Shown here in pieces: positions 63,444 to 64,000 of a stretch of DNA of 64,000 nt; the stretch's first letter is position 1; every line of letters starts with the position of its first letter. The position numbers were made by a program, and so were the translations under genes. The stretch is from contig OZ245717.1 of NCBI GenBank assembly GCA_965226945.1, forward strand, positions 5,766,001-5,830,000, read 5' to 3'. This DNA comes from SYLG01 sp965226945 (GTDB lineage Bacteria > Planctomycetota > Planctomycetia > Gemmatales > Gemmataceae). Under the pieces are notes generated by a model. That model was not told the DNA's origin. It was given only the letters and a program-made list of their open reading frames with translations, and searched no databases.

Positions 63444-63622
63444 GGTTCGCTGGGGTCAAAATGGTTAAAGCCCGGCCAAAACAGGCAGCCGGGTCTGGGA
63501 ATCCATTAGTATAAACGCCATTCCCGATGTTCGCAATTGAATTGAAGGCGAGATACCGGCAGCGAGGCGACAAAAACCGCCCGGTCGCCAAGAAATCACG
63601 ATAGCAACTGTATCTTGTAGTA

Positions 63623-64000
63623 TCATTGTATATCATATTCTGGCAAATGGTTGCCTGAGAATCCCCAATCCAGCGGATTGGCCAGTCCCTTGCCGGCAAA
63701 GATCGCGGCGCGGTGCTCGTAGACCTCCTCGTCGCCGATGTAGGGAAGTTTCTTTTTCCTCACGCGCTCATACATCTGGTCCGCGGCTTCGGGGGTGTAG
63801 CCGCTGCCGGGCTGGTGCTCGATATGGTAAATTGCCATCGGTTCTTCGAGGATGACCTCCTCCACGCCGGCGTGCTGCGCCGCGTAGAGGAAAAGCGAAT
63901 CGATGTGCATCGAAAACCCATGAAATTCCCAATAGCCACCCAGCTGGATAAATTCCTCCCGTGAGAGCAGGGTGAAATCCCCGCAACCGTTGGTGTGCCA
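63623..64000 (-). CDS. glycosyltransferase-like protein, 5' part beyond the window
   Basis: The last ~125 residues of a protein that starts to the right of the window edge. It reads WHTNGCGDFTLLSREEFI, then the aromatic GGYWEFHGFSMHIDSL, followed by YAAQHAGVEEVILEEPMAIY and HIEHQPGSGYTPE. This resembles the C-terminal region of galactosyltransferase-like or family 2 glycosyltransferases, which place a GDF-x-L-x-S-R motif before the IDS region. The frame is continuous with the last base. Divergence or operon membership cannot be judged. Confidence 0.6.
   Translation of the reverse strand, partial: WHTNGCGDFTLLSREEFIQLGGYWEFHGFSMHIDSLFLYAAQHAGVEEVILEEPMAIYHIEHQPGSGYTPEAADQMYERVRKKKLPYIGDEEVYEHRAAIFAGKGLANPLDWGFSGNHLPEYDIQ

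Overview
The window looks like chromosome of a GC-rich planctomycete, most likely from the Gemmata/Isosphaera side of the phylum. The marker families are a cytochrome protein with the PSCyt1, DUF1549 and DUF1553 architecture followed by two DUF1501 proteins, a BBP7-type outer-membrane protein, a Ser/Thr kinase fused to a receiver-like domain, DUF11 and PQQ-propeller surface proteins, and a giant protein with the planctomycete N-terminal motif LENLEDRNVMA. No plasmid or phage hallmark genes were seen.

Layout. 0-10.8 kb is ordinary chromosome: a truncated TPR protein, an M24 peptidase, TadA, a PQQ-propeller protein, a HEAT-like lipoprotein, the kinase, a family 4 uracil-DNA glycosylase and an N-carbamoylputrescine amidase. 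10.9-27.3 kb is one minus-strand block. It holds a 4922-residue protein with about 39 fibronectin III domains, calcium-type Asp repeats, a pre-toxin-like segment and a distinct C-terminal tip, followed by two small genes that share a homologous domain. I read it as a candidate polymorphic toxin with candidate immunity genes. 28-33 kb holds an MFS transporter, proC, guaA and dapF. 33.6-36.4 kb is an array of attC-like elements with small orphan genes, all on the plus strand and with no integrase in the window: a candidate integron cassette cluster (CALIN), including one gene that looks frameshifted and truncated. 36.6-46.9 kb holds an acyltransferase, a DUF2752 protein, a lipoprotein, a CDGSH protein, the PSCyt/DUF1501 operon and a Nif3 protein. 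47-54.4 kb holds a DUF11 protein, SppA, a repeat protein, a DinB-like protein and a GNAT acetyltransferase. 54.6-64 kb is a long minus-strand information-processing block: a glycosyltransferase fragment, ffh, rpsP, trmD, rplS, yraN, tyrS, a phosphopantetheinyl transferase, a DnaJ-like protein, rnpA, yidD and a BBP7 protein.

Two junctions between neighbouring genes carry in-frame tandem duplications: a 54-bp unit in three copies between the PSCyt gene and the first DUF1501 gene, and a 33-bp unit in four copies between ffh and rpsP. In both cases the repeated unit includes the stop codon of the upstream gene. Starts were chosen from visible ribosome-binding sites and family length. No tRNA, rRNA or CRISPR array was found.
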